Assembly: GCF_000964005.1 (NCBI RefSeq)
Contig: NZ_JXYP01000030.1
Location: 1-64,000 of the forward strand
DNA length: 64,000 nt
Source: Williamsia herbipolensis
Lineage (GTDB): Bacteria > Actinomycetota > Actinomycetes > Mycobacteriales > Mycobacteriaceae
Direction of reading: 5' to 3'
The notes under the pieces are model-generated. The model searched no databases and was not told the DNA's origin. It was given only the letters and a program-made list of their open reading frames with translations. Positions 25,929 through 34,878 of the stretch are shown here, piece by piece (the first letter of the stretch is position 1; each line of letters begins with the position of its first letter). The position numbers were made by a program, and so were the translations under genes.

Positions 25929-26615
25929 TCACGGCGGTGTCTCGCGCAGCACGTAGCCGATGCCGCGCACGGTGTGGATCAGACGCGGCTCCCCGTCGGC
26001 CTCGGTCTTGCGCCGCAGATAGCCGACGTAGACCTCGAGCGCGTTGCCCGACGTCGGGAAGTCGTAGCCCCACACCTCCTCGAGGATGCGGCTGCGGGTG
26101 AGCACGCGCCGCGGGTTGGCCATCAACATCTCCAACAGCGCGAACTCCGTGCGGGTGAGGCTGATCGACCGCTCGCCGCGGCTGACGTCACGGGTGACCG
26201 GATCCATGGTCAGGTCCGAGAAGGTCATGGCCTCGGAGTCGGCGTCGACCTCGCCCCCGGCGCGACGCATCAGCGCGCGCAGCCTGGCCAGCAGCTCCTC
26301 GAGCGCGAACGGCTTCGGCAGATAGTCGTCGGCGCCGGCGTCGAGGCCCGACACCCGCTCGGACACGCTGTCGCGGGCGGTGAGCACCAGGATCGGCAGA
26401 TCGTCGCCGGTGCTGCGCAGCCGTCGGCACACCTCGAGGCCGTCGAGTCGGGGCATCATCACGTCGAGGACGACGGCGTCGGGGCGGGTCGACGCGATCT
26501 GCTCGAGTGCCTCGACCCCGTCACCGGCGGTCTCGACGGTGTAGCCGTTGAACGACAGGGATCGGCGAAGGGACTCCCGGACCGCGCGGTCGTCGTCCAC
26601 CACCAGGATGCGCAT
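25929..26615 (-). CDS. mprA: OmpR-family response regulator MprA
   Basis: A 228-residue regulator. Receiver domain with [10 protein letters not shown], phospho-acceptor D51 in [12 protein letters not shown] and Lys in [12 protein letters not shown]; winged-helix effector domain at the C-terminus with [23 protein letters not shown] and [14 protein letters not shown] 26615 gives the canonical MRILVVDD start; a GTG six bases upstream is in frame. A tandem CTGAGA repeat at 26639-26655 just upstream indicates autoregulation, as reported for MprA in M. tuberculosis. Confidence 0.94.
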   Translation of the reverse strand: MRILVVDDDRAVRESLRRSLSFNGYTVETAGDGVEALEQIASTRPDAVVLDVMMPRLDGLEVCRRLRSTGDDLPILVLTARDSVSERVSGLDAGADDYLPKPFALEELLARLRALMRRAGGEVDADSEAMTFSDLTMDPVTRDVSRGERSISLTRTEFALLEMLMANPRRVLTRSRILEEVWGYDFPTSGNALEVYVGYLRRKTEADGEPRLIHTVRGIGYVLRETPP

Positions 26616-26638
26616 ACGCACCAGTGTGACGTGAACTG

Positions 26639-26655
26639 CTGAGACCTCGCTGAGA
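26639..26655. promoter_or_regulatory. MprA-box-like direct repeat upstream of mprA
   Basis: CTGAGA-N5-CTGAGA, embedded in two copies of GCTGAGAC, 24 bp before the mprA start. Identical half-sites and spacing to the box before pepD. The site also lies in the region shared with the divergent lipid-cluster promoter. Confidence 0.7.
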
Positions 26656-26853
26656 CACGTCCGAACGGCGCCGAACGGGTACGTGAGACGCGCAACTCAT
26701 TTCCGCCGTCACCGAATGAGATGTTCTCAACAGCTGTCATGGCCAGGCCTGTGGAACCTCACAAACCTGGCGCGCTTTGTCACGAACGCCCGACCGGAGC
26801 CCCTAGCGTCGGCAGTCGTTCGAACAACGTCGGGACAGAAGGGTCGGGGACAC

Positions 26854-28086
26854 ATGACAACAGGGGTGGGAAGTCAAGGAGAGTCGCTGCGTCCGATCTG
26901 GCCGCACGCCGACGCGTTGATCACCTCGGAATGCCGGGGACAGCGCTTCAACGGCAAGTACGCCGATGTCGTCGCGCTGAGCACCGGCGATCCGACCGCA
27001 CTGCGGCCGACCATCGACGAGGAGACCCGCAAGCGCGTCGCCACGTTGCCCGCCCCGCGCCGCGACACCGCACTCATCCTCGGCGCCAACGGGTTCCTGG
27101 GCGCGCACCTCATCGGGACCCTCACCCGCGACCCGTCGATCACCCGCGTGTACGCGATGATCCGGCCGACCGACGCCCAGACCGTCGAGCAGCGACTGCA
27201 GGCGACGCTCGACCAGTACGAGATCTCGGTCGACACCGCGAAGGTGGTGTTCGTCGAGGGCAACGTCACCGAACGCCGCTTCGGCCTGAGCAAGGAGCGC
27301 TACCTCGAACTCGCCGACGACGTCGGCCTGGTCTACAACTGCGCGAGCTCCACCGACTACGTCTCGAGCTATCTCGACCTCCGTCAGGACTGGTTCGTCA
27401 GCCTCCTGCGCACCCTGGAGTTCTCGATCACCCACACCCGCAAGCACGTGACCTATGTGGGCAGCATCGGGGCGCACCTCTACCAGCGTCCCGAGGACTT
27501 CCGCCGCGCCGACTCGTGGTGGTACTCCGGCTACGCCCAGATGAAGTGGGTCAACGCCGCACTGCTCGGGTGGCTGTCGCAGTCGGACACCTACTCGGTG
27601 ACGCTCTGTGAAGCGCCCTACATCCTGGGCAGCACACAGCGCGGTCTCGATCCCGGTCGGGCATACAGCTTCTGGCGCATCGTCGAGGTGGCGATCGCCG
27701 TCGGCGCCATCTGGGACGGACCGGGCATGAACTACGTGCCCGTCGACGTGATCTGCGAGGTGATGGCGTGCAACGCCACCTCCGAGCAGCCGATGACCCG
27801 CCTGCTGCCGAGCAATCCCGAGGACTACGACCACAGCCTCTACGCCGACCTGCTGGGGCTCGATCTCGTCACGTGGGACGAGTTCTTCGGCAAGGTCGCC
27901 GATCTCGTGGGCACGAAGTTCGCCCAGACGATGCTGGGCGACAACATCGACATCCTGATGCGCAAGGTGCACAAGCCCGAGGCGATCCTGCCCGCCGACC
28001 ACGACGCGTCGTGGTGCGATCATCGTCGCCTGTTCGAGCTGTACTTCAGCACGGTCAAGCTCAAGGACATGGCCGCCTCGGCATGA
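26854..28086 (+). CDS. Thioester-reductase-like extended SDR protein
   Basis: A 410-residue protein with a Rossmann NAD(P) site GANGFLGAHL at about residues 77-86 and the catalytic pair Y227/K231 in YAQMK, with Ser in YVGSIGAH. The order matches the NAD_binding_4 group, which includes thioester reductase domains and fatty acyl-CoA reductases, so reduction of a fatty acyl thioester to an aldehyde or alcohol is a plausible reaction. There is no adenylation or carrier domain attached. ATG 26854 is preceded by AGAAGGGTCGGGG. It is the first gene of a coupled five-gene run ending in an MMPL transporter. An epimerase-like role is the alternative. Confidence 0.75.
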   Translation: MTTGVGSQGESLRPIWPHADALITSECRGQRFNGKYADVVALSTGDPTALRPTIDEETRKRVATLPAPRRDTALILGANGFLGAHLIGTLTRDPSITRVYAMIRPTDAQTVEQRLQATLDQYEISVDTAKVVFVEGNVTERRFGLSKERYLELADDVGLVYNCASSTDYVSSYLDLRQDWFVSLLRTLEFSITHTRKHVTYVGSIGAHLYQRPEDFRRADSWWYSGYAQMKWVNAALLGWLSQSDTYSVTLCEAPYILGSTQRGLDPGRAYSFWRIVEVAIAVGAIWDGPGMNYVPVDVICEVMACNATSEQPMTRLLPSNPEDYDHSLYADLLGLDLVTWDEFFGKVADLVGTKFAQTMLGDNIDILMRKVHKPEAILPADHDASWCDHRRLFELYFSTVKLKDMAASA

Positions 28087-28298
28087 CCGCAACCGGGGGA
28101 CGCACGCGGCGGGTCGAGCCCACCGCGGTGCGTCTGTCCGACACCCCCCTCGCCGCCGAGCTCGTCAACGCCGCGTACTCGGTGGGGTTCTACCTCGCCT
28201 GCGCCGGCATCGGCCTGCTCCCGCGACGTGTGGGGTCACCCCTGCTGGAAAGGTATGTGTCATGGGCAGCCTCGATGGACGAGGGCCGATCGCAGTGA
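28083..28298 (+). CDS. Small protein with one hydrophobic helix in the lipid cluster
   Basis: A 71-residue protein. Its ATG overlaps the stop of the reductase gene (ATGA), and its stop shares one base with the next start (TGATG), so it is translationally coupled on both sides and probably real. One amphipathic or membrane helix is visible (AAYSVGFYLACAGIGLLP), followed by a basic VGSPLLERYVSW segment. No family is recognised. It may tether or scaffold the flanking enzymes at the membrane. Confidence 0.65.
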   Translation: MTATGGRTRRVEPTAVRLSDTPLAAELVNAAYSVGFYLACAGIGLLPRRVGSPLLERYVSWAASMDEGRSQ

Positions 28299-29089
28299 TG
28301 TCGCCCCTGCGGTGGTGGCTCGTGGCCGCCGTGACGTCGGTGGGGTCCTTCGTGGCCGCGGTCGTCTACTGGCGTCTGCGCTTCTTCTTCCGTGACCCAC
28401 AACGCATCCCACCGACCGATCCGCGAGCGGTGGTCGCCTCGGCCGACGGATTCGTCACCTACGTCAAACGCGTCGAGGCCGGTCGCGTGCCCTTCGCGGT
28501 GAAGAAGGGCCGCACCATCCCGCTCTCGGAGTTCACCGACGTGGTGCACGCCGAACCCGGATCACCCGACGCCAGTGGCTATCTCATCGGCATCTACATG
28601 TCGGAGTACTCGGTGCACCGCAACCGCTCGCCGATCGCGGGGTCGGTGGTCTTCCGCAGGCACCGTGGCGCGGACCCCTTCAACCGGTCGATGGCACGCG
28701 TCGGGGCGAACCTCATCGCGCGGCACTCCCCCTACGACGAGGGGTGCGACTATCTGCTGGCCAACGAACGACTCACCATCGGCGTCGAGCACGCCGGCGG
28801 TGCCGTCGCGACGGTCACCCAGATCGCCGACCTGTGGGTCGATCGGATCGTCGCGCACGTGGAGGTCGGCGACACCCTCGACCGCGGCGAGCAGTACGGC
28901 ATGATCCGATTCGGCTCGCAGTGCGACGTGTTCCTCCCCGACTCGCTCGTCGCCGAGATCACCGTGAGCCCCGGGCAATACGTGTTCGCGGGCAAGACCA
29001 CGGTCGCACTGTCGCCGGTGTCGGTGTCGCACCCGCCACGGGCCACCCCGCACGTGTCGGCACGGACACCGCTGGAGGTGCACTCGTGA
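28298..29089 (+). CDS. Phosphatidylserine decarboxylase-like protein
   Basis: A 263-residue protein with an N-terminal membrane helix (LVAAVTSVGSFVAAVVYW) and FFFRDPQR, the hallmark start of short PSD-A type decarboxylases. The active-site His is probably H107 in YSVHRNRSPIAG. The self-cleavage site that makes the pyruvoyl group would be G206/S207 in RFGSQCDVFLP; classical enzymes have LGST or FGS followed by S or T, so Gln here is unusual but the Gly-Ser pair is kept. It should decarboxylate a serine head group to an ethanolamine one. ATG 28298 is coupled to the previous stop; 28262 is an alternative. Confidence 0.8.
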   Translation: MSPLRWWLVAAVTSVGSFVAAVVYWRLRFFFRDPQRIPPTDPRAVVASADGFVTYVKRVEAGRVPFAVKKGRTIPLSEFTDVVHAEPGSPDASGYLIGIYMSEYSVHRNRSPIAGSVVFRRHRGADPFNRSMARVGANLIARHSPYDEGCDYLLANERLTIGVEHAGGAVATVTQIADLWVDRIVAHVEVGDTLDRGEQYGMIRFGSQCDVFLPDSLVAEITVSPGQYVFAGKTTVALSPVSVSHPPRATPHVSARTPLEVHS

Positions 29090-30243
29090 TCACCGTCCGC
29101 CCCGTCCAGTCCGCGCGCGACTGGGATGACTTCGCAGCGGTGTACCGGACGGTCTACCGCGACGACCCCCACGCGCTGCCCGACGAACCGATCGACCTGA
29201 CGATCCTGCGTCGCCCGAACCCGGAACTGGCGCAGGAGCGCCGGTTTCAGGCCTTCGTGGCCCGCGACGGCAACCGACCCGTGGGCCGCGTCGTCGCGAT
29301 CCACGACCTCGCCTTCACGCAGTACACCGGGGAGTCGTTGGGGTTCTTCGGTTTCTACGAGGCCATCGACGACCACGTCGTCGCGACCGACCTCCTCGAC
29401 GCCGCCGCGGCCTGGGTGTCGGTGCGCGGGCTGGCCACCATGGCCGGACCGTTTAGCCCGTCGATGTTCTACAGCGCCGGCATCGTCGTCGACGCGCAGG
29501 CCCGCCTCCCGCTGATCGGTATGCCGCACAACCCGCTGTACTACGCCGAACAGTTCGAGAAGTGGGGACTGGTAGGCATGAAGGATTTCTACAGCTATCG
29601 CTTCGACGAGCCGTACCAGATGTTCTGCAGTGAGAAGTTCGCCCGCCACAAGCAGCTCTACGAGCGGGTGAGCGCGCGGTCGGAGATCACGTTCCGGCGC
29701 ATGCGCTATCGGACGCTGGCCCGCGACACCGAGATCATCCGCGAGCTGTACAACACGACGTTCCAGGACTTCTGGGGCTTCTCGCCGCTGTCGCGACCCG
29801 AGATGCGGGATCTGCAGAAGATGATGCTGCCGATCCTCGACCCGCACCTGACGTTGTTGGCCGAGTACCAGGGCACGCCGGTGGCCTTCTTCATGGGCAT
29901 CCCCGACGCGAACCAGGCGATGGAGCGCGCGTCGAGGTTCCGGTTCCGCTGGGTCCGTGACGTCGCGACGCTGTGGTACGTCAAGGGCCCCAAGCGGACA
30001 CGCCTGATGGACGGCGTCCGCGTCGACATGATGCTCGTCGACTCGACCTGCCCGGACCGGTCGGTCGCCTCGCAGGTCATCGTCGAGATGTGGCGCCGCA
30101 TCGAAGAGCGCGGCTACACGCGGATGGAGGGCGCACCGGTCCTCGACGACAGCGAGTGGATGAAGGGATCGGTGCTGTCCCGCGTCGAGATGGGTCCATA
30201 TCGGACATACCGGATCTACAGTCGGGATCTGGATCCGGCGTGA
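29086..30243 (+). CDS. GNAT-type acyltransferase, YghO/bacterial ceramide synthase-like
   Basis: A 385-residue protein. ITVRPVQSARDWDDFAAVYRTVY opens an N-terminal GNAT-like half; the middle has GESLGFFGFYEAIDD, ATMAGPFSPSMFYSAGIVVD and MPHNPLYYAEQFEKWGLVGMKDFYSY, a pattern I associate with the YghO group, to which the GNAT-fold bacterial ceramide synthases seem related. The C-terminal half repeats the fold with acyl-CoA-binding-like VASQVIVEMWRRIEERGY. N-acylation of an amine by a fatty acyl donor is the suggested reaction. Start overlaps the decarboxylase stop by 4 bp. Acceptor and donor are unknown. Confidence 0.7.
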   Translation: MITVRPVQSARDWDDFAAVYRTVYRDDPHALPDEPIDLTILRRPNPELAQERRFQAFVARDGNRPVGRVVAIHDLAFTQYTGESLGFFGFYEAIDDHVVATDLLDAAAAWVSVRGLATMAGPFSPSMFYSAGIVVDAQARLPLIGMPHNPLYYAEQFEKWGLVGMKDFYSYRFDEPYQMFCSEKFARHKQLYERVSARSEITFRRMRYRTLARDTEIIRELYNTTFQDFWGFSPLSRPEMRDLQKMMLPILDPHLTLLAEYQGTPVAFFMGIPDANQAMERASRFRFRWVRDVATLWYVKGPKRTRLMDGVRVDMMLVDSTCPDRSVASQVIVEMWRRIEERGYTRMEGAPVLDDSEWMKGSVLSRVEMGPYRTYRIYSRDLDPA

Positions 30244-30295
30244 GCCGGTGACGCGGCGCACTGCACGGCAGACGATCTGGAGGTGGCGAGACGCC

Positions 30296-32524
30296 ATGGT
30301 GGACACCGCACAGCAGCCCGGGGAACGACAGGGGCGCGCGTCGACCGGTCGGGCACCGATCGGTCAGCGGTGGGGCGAGTTCGTCGCACGACACCGCTAC
30401 CGCGTCATCGTCGTCGGTCTGCTGCTCGCCCTCGGCTCGGCCGCGCTGTACCCGGCGCTGCAGTCGAAGCTGGTGGGAGTCGACTTCTCGGTGTCGGGCA
30501 CCGACTCGAGCCGCTCGGATGCGTTGCTCGCGAAGCACTTCGCCGACTACGGGACCGAGCAACTCGCGGTGACCTTCTCCTCGACCACCGCCACGACCGC
30601 CGATCCGGCCTTCCGGTCGCGGGTGACCGCCGTCGTCGACGATCTCCGCACCTCGCCCGACGTCGTCAGCGTCGTCGACCCCTATCAGACACAGGGTTTC
30701 GCCCCGCAGATCTCCCGCGACAAGACCGCGGCGGTCGCCCTCGTCGGGGTCCGCGGCGACGCGAGTCAGCGCATCGGCGTCGCCGAACGCCTCCAGGAAC
30801 GGCTCGACGGCGCCTCCCGCGACGGCATCACGGTCGCGATGACGGGCTACTCCCCCATGACCGTCGACCTCACGCGGGTGGAGTCCGCCGACGCCACCCG
30901 CGCCGAGAGTGTCGGCATCCCGTTGGCGTTGCTGGTGCTGGTGGTGGCCCTCGGTGGTCTGGTCGCCGGGTTGATCCCGTTGATCTCCACCGGTTTCGGG
31001 CTGCTCATCGCGTTCGGCGTGATCGCGCTGTTGGCCAACGTCATGACCTTCGACATCCTCGTCACCACGGTCGCGTCGATGATCGGACTCGGTCTCGGTA
31101 TCGACTACTCGCTGTTCATCGTCAGCCGGTTCCGCGAGGAACTCGCGCGCCGCGGGGTCACCACGCGCGGTGACACCGACGCCATACGGCGGTCGGTCGG
31201 TGTCGCGATGGCCACCGCCGGGCACACCATCGCCGTCTCGGGTCTGGTGGTGATGATCGCGTTGGCCTCGCTGACCATCGTCGACGTCCCCGCGGTGCGC
31301 ACCATCTCCCTCGTCGTCGCGGTCACCATCGTGTGCGTGCTCGCGGTGGCGTGGACGCTGCTACCCGCCGCCCTGGCGGTGCTGGGCCCCGCGGTCGATC
31401 GCATCGGGCTGCCCGCCCGCTACCGACCGGCCGATGCCCGTCCCACCGACGGGTCATCGGCCGGCGGCAGCTGGTGGGCCCGCTGGGCGCGACACGTGAT
31501 GCGCAACCCGTGGCGCTACGCCATCGCCGGGGTGCTGCTACTGGTGATCTGCATGATCCCGATCGGTTCGATCCGCTACGGCGTCGACATCGGGACCGCG
31601 GCGCTGCGCGACCAGCCGAGCGGCCCGGCCAACACGGTGCTGTCGGAGAAATTCGCCGCGGGCACCATCTCGCCGATCACGACGGTGTTCACCGGAGGGT
31701 CGGACGGCGGGCAGCTCTCCGACAGCCAGGCCGAACGCGCGGTGGAGTTCGAATACGGTCTGCGCACCGACCCGCGGGTGTCGTACACGTACTCGCAGAG
31801 CAACGACGGCCGCTCGCTGATGGTGGTGATACCCGCGGTCGCCATCGACTCGACCGACGCCATCGAGCTGGTGCAGAACATCCGCGACAAGGCCACGACG
31901 ATGACCGCCGAGGGCGGTCCCCGCGCCTATGTCGGGGGGACGACCGCGCTGGTCGTCGACGCGTCCGACGAGATCTCGGGGAAGATGCCGTGGGTCGTCG
32001 TTCTCATCCTGGGATTCTCGCTGCTGTATCTGGGGCTGGTGTTCCGCAGCGTCGTGATCCCGGTGAAGGCCGTGGTGATGAACGTGCTCGTCACCGGCGC
32101 CGCGCTGGGGCTGACCGTCGCGGTCTTCCAGTGGGGGTGGCTGCAGTCGGTGCTGGGGTTCACCTCGGCCGGCTACATCCAGGTGTACCTACCGGTCACG
32201 GTGTTCGCGGTCGTGTTCGGTCTGTCGATGGACTACGAGGTGTTCCTCATCGGGCGCATGCGAGAGGTGTTCCGTCGCGACGGTGACAGCGACGCCGCCG
32301 TGGTCGACGGCATCGAGCACACCGCCCGACCCATCACCGCCGCCGCGGCGATCATGGTCGTGGTGTTCGGTGCGTTCCTCAGCGCCGACGTCCTCGAGCT
32401 CAAACAGTTCGGGTTCGCACTCGCGGTCGCGGTCATCTTCGACGCGATCCTGGTCCGGATGATGCTGGTGCCCGCGATGATGACGCTGTTCGGTTCCCGC
32501 AACTGGTGGCCGGGACACCGCTGA
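30296..32524 (+). CDS. MMPL family RND lipid transporter
   Basis: About 742 residues with the MMPL plan: TM1 after RHRYRVIVVGLLLALGS, a periplasmic porter domain with VDFSVSGTDSSRSDALL, then helices 2-6 carrying GLGLGIDYSLFIVSRFREE (the proton-relay Asp-Tyr pair), a second porter domain, and helices 8-12 with FGLSMDYEVFLIGRMRE. Such RND pumps export lipids to the outer membrane of mycolata. ATG 30296 has GGAGGTGG upstream; GTG 30248, just 5 bp after the acyltransferase stop, is an alternative. As last gene of the run it likely exports the product of the four genes before it. Confidence 0.9.
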   Translation: MVDTAQQPGERQGRASTGRAPIGQRWGEFVARHRYRVIVVGLLLALGSAALYPALQSKLVGVDFSVSGTDSSRSDALLAKHFADYGTEQLAVTFSSTTATTADPAFRSRVTAVVDDLRTSPDVVSVVDPYQTQGFAPQISRDKTAAVALVGVRGDASQRIGVAERLQERLDGASRDGITVAMTGYSPMTVDLTRVESADATRAESVGIPLALLVLVVALGGLVAGLIPLISTGFGLLIAFGVIALLANVMTFDILVTTVASMIGLGLGIDYSLFIVSRFREELARRGVTTRGDTDAIRRSVGVAMATAGHTIAVSGLVVMIALASLTIVDVPAVRTISLVVAVTIVCVLAVAWTLLPAALAVLGPAVDRIGLPARYRPADARPTDGSSAGGSWWARWARHVMRNPWRYAIAGVLLLVICMIPIGSIRYGVDIGTAALRDQPSGPANTVLSEKFAAGTISPITTVFTGGSDGGQLSDSQAERAVEFEYGLRTDPRVSYTYSQSNDGRSLMVVIPAVAIDSTDAIELVQNIRDKATTMTAEGGPRAYVGGTTALVVDASDEISGKMPWVVVLILGFSLLYLGLVFRSVVIPVKAVVMNVLVTGAALGLTVAVFQWGWLQSVLGFTSAGYIQVYLPVTVFAVVFGLSMDYEVFLIGRMREVFRRDGDSDAAVVDGIEHTARPITAAAAIMVVVFGAFLSADVLELKQFGFALAVAVIFDAILVRMMLVPAMMTLFGSRNWWPGHR

Positions 32525-32546
32525 CCCGACCTGCTCAGGTCACAGC

Positions 32547-32583
32547 AAAGGGCCGGTCGCCGCGAGTGCGACGACCAGCCCTT
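32547..32583. terminator. Bidirectional hairpin terminator between MMPL and rpmF genes
   Basis: AAGGGCCGGTCG pairs with CGACCAGCCCTT with one mismatch around a 12-base loop, and the stem is flanked by AAA on one side and TT on the other. It lies between two converging genes (stops at 32524 and 32607) and can serve both. Confidence 0.75.
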
Positions 32584-32606
32584 GTGCGGTGCTGTGCGAG
32601 AAGGGT

Positions 32607-32780
32607 CTAGCGACGATCGAGATCGATGATCCCGAGCTTCACTGCCTTCACGAGGCGACGCGGCACGCGCTGGCTCACGCCACCGGCCTTCACCTCTTGC
32701 AACGGCGGGTTCTCCGCCTTCCACTGCGAACGACGACTGCGGGTGTTGGACCGCGACATCCTGCGCTTCGGTACAGCCAT
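32607..32780 (-). CDS. rpmF: 50S ribosomal protein L32, cysteine-free form
   Basis: A 57-residue protein: [20 protein letters not shown] is the unmistakable L32 start. The zinc-ribbon cysteines found in the C+ form are missing; no Cys is present. It closes the minus-strand operon cobW-like/rpmE2/rpmF of zinc-independent paralogues. Start ATG 32780 is 25 bp after the L31 stop. It should replace the zinc-binding L32 when zinc is scarce. Confidence 0.93.
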   Translation of the reverse strand: MAVPKRRMSRSNTRSRRSQWKAENPPLQEVKAGGVSQRVPRRLVKAVKLGIIDLDRR

Positions 32781-32805
32781 GATCAAGCCCTTCTTCGAAT
32801 TCCAC

Positions 32806-33069
32806 TCACGTCTGGGTCGGACGCGCTCGGCGCCCGTATCGGCGCTCGAACTTCTCGACTCGTCCTGCCGTGTCCATCACGCGGGTCGCCCCGGTCCAGA
32901 ACGGGTGCGAGTCGGACGTGACATCGACAACCACAAGAGGGTACCGGTTACCGTCCTCCCACTCCAAAAGCACGTCGGAGGTCACGGTCGACCGCGTGAG
33001 GAACGTGGTGCCCGTCGCGGAGTCGCGGAACAGCACGGGGTGGTAGTCGGAGTGGAGTCCTGGCTTCAT
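32806..33069 (-). CDS. rpmE2: 50S ribosomal protein L31 type B
   Basis: An 87-residue protein: [27 protein letters not shown] and [24 protein letters not shown] are the type B L31 blocks. No zinc-binding Cys pair remains. Start overlaps the CobW-like stop by 4 bp. It is the usual zinc-sparing L31 in actinobacteria, repressed by Zur. Confidence 0.95.
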   Translation of the reverse strand: MKPGLHSDYHPVLFRDSATGTTFLTRSTVTSDVLLEWEDGNRYPLVVVDVTSDSHPFWTGATRVMDTAGRVEKFERRYGRRARPTQT

Positions 33070-34379
33070 GGTCGGTCTGCCTCTCGTGGGTGGGTGGCGG
33101 GGACGTCGGTGGATTCGGGACCGGCGTCGTCGAGCGGTTCGGAGTCGGCGCAGGGGTCACGATGGAAGGTGCCGAAGGGGTCGGGCCAGCGGTCCCAGGC
33201 GGCCTGGCCGGCGGCCATCTCGGCATCGGTCAGGCAGGCCGCGCCCAGGGTCTCGACGATGTGCCGCGGGTCGGCGCGGTGGACCAGCACGACGATGCTG
33301 GTGTCGCGGTCGCCGAAGTCGGGGTGCCACCGCAGCGAGGCCATGGACACCCGCTCGGGCGCACATCGGGCGACCTCGTCGGCGGTCATCGTGGCCAGCC
33401 ACGGGCCGCCGGTCGCCACCCGCAGGCCACCGCCCGCGCTCTCGAGCCACAGCGCCTCGTCGGGTTGGGTCGCCACCCACAGCCGTCCGCGTGAGCACAC
33501 GACACCGTCGAGCAGGCAGTCGATCGCCTCGTGCAGGCGGCCCGGGTGCATCGGCCGGTCGGCGGTGAACTCGACGATCTGCACGCCGCAGTCGTCGTCG
33601 AGCGGGGGTTGACCGGCCAGGAGCGGATCGTGGGCACCGGTGCTGCGGCCGCGACGCGCATCGGGTGCGACGGCGGCGAGCAGGGCCTCGATCATCGCCG
33701 CCGACACCGGCCGCTGAGGTGTCTCGAGCAGGACCGGCGCCCGTGGTGCGAGTCGTGCCACCACCGCCCCGAACCGTGCGGCCTGCCACCCGTCGTCGGC
33801 CGCCGCGCCCACCACGAGTGCGTCGGCGAACTCGACGTGACCGACCGCGACCTGGGCCATCGTCCGCTCGTCCTGGTCGTCCGGTGGGAGGAGTCCCGCC
33901 TCGGCGAGGGTGTCGTCGCCCGTCGCGTCGGCCAGCCAGGTGGCGCCGTCGACGCAGCCGATCACCGCGGCGATCTCCACGTCGCGGCCGGCAGGACCGT
34001 CGATCTGCCCCGGCACGTCGGCGACGACGACATTGTCGATGGCCCAGCACAGGGGCTCGGGCTCGACGAGGGGGTCGAGGGCCAACACGATGCGCTCCAC
34101 CCGACCGCGACGGTGCAGTGACCGCAGCAGCGGCAGGAGGTCCTCCCGCAGCGCGCACGACACGCATCCGTGCACGAGGTCGATCTGGGTGACACGGGTG
34201 AGCGGTGCGCCGGTGGTGTCGTGGTCGTAGATCGTGCGGGTCATCGAGCCCTGTGAGAGCGCGGCGAGGTCGTGGTGGACCACCACCGTGCCGGGGACCG
34301 CCATGGCGGAGGCGACGGCGTCGACGGCGAGGGGGTCGAACCCGGCGACGACCACGACCGGTGTGCGGTTCACGGCCAC
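33066..34379 (-). CDS. CobW/COG0523-like protein of the zinc-starvation ribosome operon
   Basis: A 437-residue member of the CobW/COG0523 family, which includes metallochaperone GTPases. The usual N-terminal P-loop (GxxGxGKT) is replaced by [17 protein letters not shown], so nucleotide binding through that loop is unlikely. The metal-binding GCxCC motif appears as [16 protein letters not shown]. The C-terminal CobW_C domain is present ([25 protein letters not shown]). The position, leading an operon of zinc-free ribosomal proteins, matches the Mrf protein of M. smegmatis, needed for ribosome hibernation in low zinc; the match is by context. GTG 34379 has AAGGGGGG upstream. Confidence 0.8.
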   Translation of the reverse strand: MAVNRTPVVVVAGFDPLAVDAVASAMAVPGTVVVHHDLAALSQGSMTRTIYDHDTTGAPLTRVTQIDLVHGCVSCALREDLLPLLRSLHRRGRVERIVLALDPLVEPEPLCWAIDNVVVADVPGQIDGPAGRDVEIAAVIGCVDGATWLADATGDDTLAEAGLLPPDDQDERTMAQVAVGHVEFADALVVGAAADDGWQAARFGAVVARLAPRAPVLLETPQRPVSAAMIEALLAAVAPDARRGRSTGAHDPLLAGQPPLDDDCGVQIVEFTADRPMHPGRLHEAIDCLLDGVVCSRGRLWVATQPDEALWLESAGGGLRVATGGPWLATMTADEVARCAPERVSMASLRWHPDFGDRDTSIVVLVHRADPRHIVETLGAACLTDAEMAAGQAAWDRWPDPFGTFHRDPCADSEPLDDAGPESTDVPATHPREADRP

Positions 34380-34398
34380 GGCGACCCCCCTTCGTTGT

Positions 34399-34413
34399 TG
34401 ATAACCATTGTCA
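34399..34413. promoter_or_regulatory. Zur/Fur-type box in the divergent ribosomal promoter
   Basis: TGATAAC-C-ATTGTCA is a 7-1-7 inverted repeat (10 of 15 bases symmetric) of the Fur-family type, AT-rich within a GC-rich region. It lies 19 bp before the CobW-like start on one side and 57 bp before rpmB2 on the other, so it can control both operons. Confidence 0.75.
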
Positions 34414-34470
34414 TCATGGTGCTAGCCTAGCCCGTATCGACAATCGTTTCCAACAAGCATCGGAGGGATC

Positions 34471-34707
34471 ATGTCCGCCCACTGCCAGGTGACCGGGCGC
34501 GCGCCCGGTTTCGGCAAGCAGGTGTCGCACTCGCATGTAGGCACCAACCGCCGCTGGAACCCCAACATCCAGCGACGCCGCTATTTCGTGCCGAGCGAGG
34601 GACGCAGCATCACGCTGCGTGTGTCGACCAAGGGCATCAAGACGATCGACCGGGACGGCATCGACGCCGTCGTGGCCCGTATGCGCGCACGTGGGGAGAC
34701 GTTCTGA
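34471..34707 (+). CDS. rpmB2: 50S ribosomal protein L28, zinc-independent paralogue
   Basis: A 78-residue protein: [21 protein letters not shown] and [17 protein letters not shown] are L28 blocks. The first Cys pair of the C+ form (CxxC) is reduced to a single Cys and the second is absent. ATG 34471 is preceded by CGGAGGGATC. It heads the plus-strand operon rpmB2-rpmG2-rpsN2; the stop shares one base with the next start. Confidence 0.94.
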   Translation: MSAHCQVTGRAPGFGKQVSHSHVGTNRRWNPNIQRRRYFVPSEGRSITLRVSTKGIKTIDRDGIDAVVARMRARGETF

Positions 34708-34877
34708 TGGCCGGCAAGAGCACCGACATCCGACCGATCGTGAAGCTGAAGTCGACGGCGGGCACGGGCTACACCTACGTGACCCGCAAGAACCGTCGCA
34801 ACGACCCCGATCGCCTGGTCATTCGCAAATACGACCCGGTGATCCGCGCGCACGTGGACTTCCGAGAGGAGCGCTGA
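34707..34877 (+). CDS. rpmG2: 50S ribosomal protein L33, zinc-independent paralogue
   Basis: A 56-residue protein: [32 protein letters not shown] and [15 protein letters not shown] (quoted in part) are L33 features. There is no Cys, so the zinc knuckle is gone. The TGATG overlap with rpmB2 shows coupling, and rpsN2 follows after one base. Confidence 0.94.
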   Translation: MAGKSTDIRPIVKLKSTAGTGYTYVTRKNRRNDPDRLVIRKYDPVIRAHVDFREER

Positions 34878-34878
34878 C

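Noticed and set aside
28750-30306. A 518-residue frame on the - strand in the lipid cluster
   Set aside because: It lies opposite the GNAT gene, is low-complexity and breaks the one-direction coupling of the five genes.
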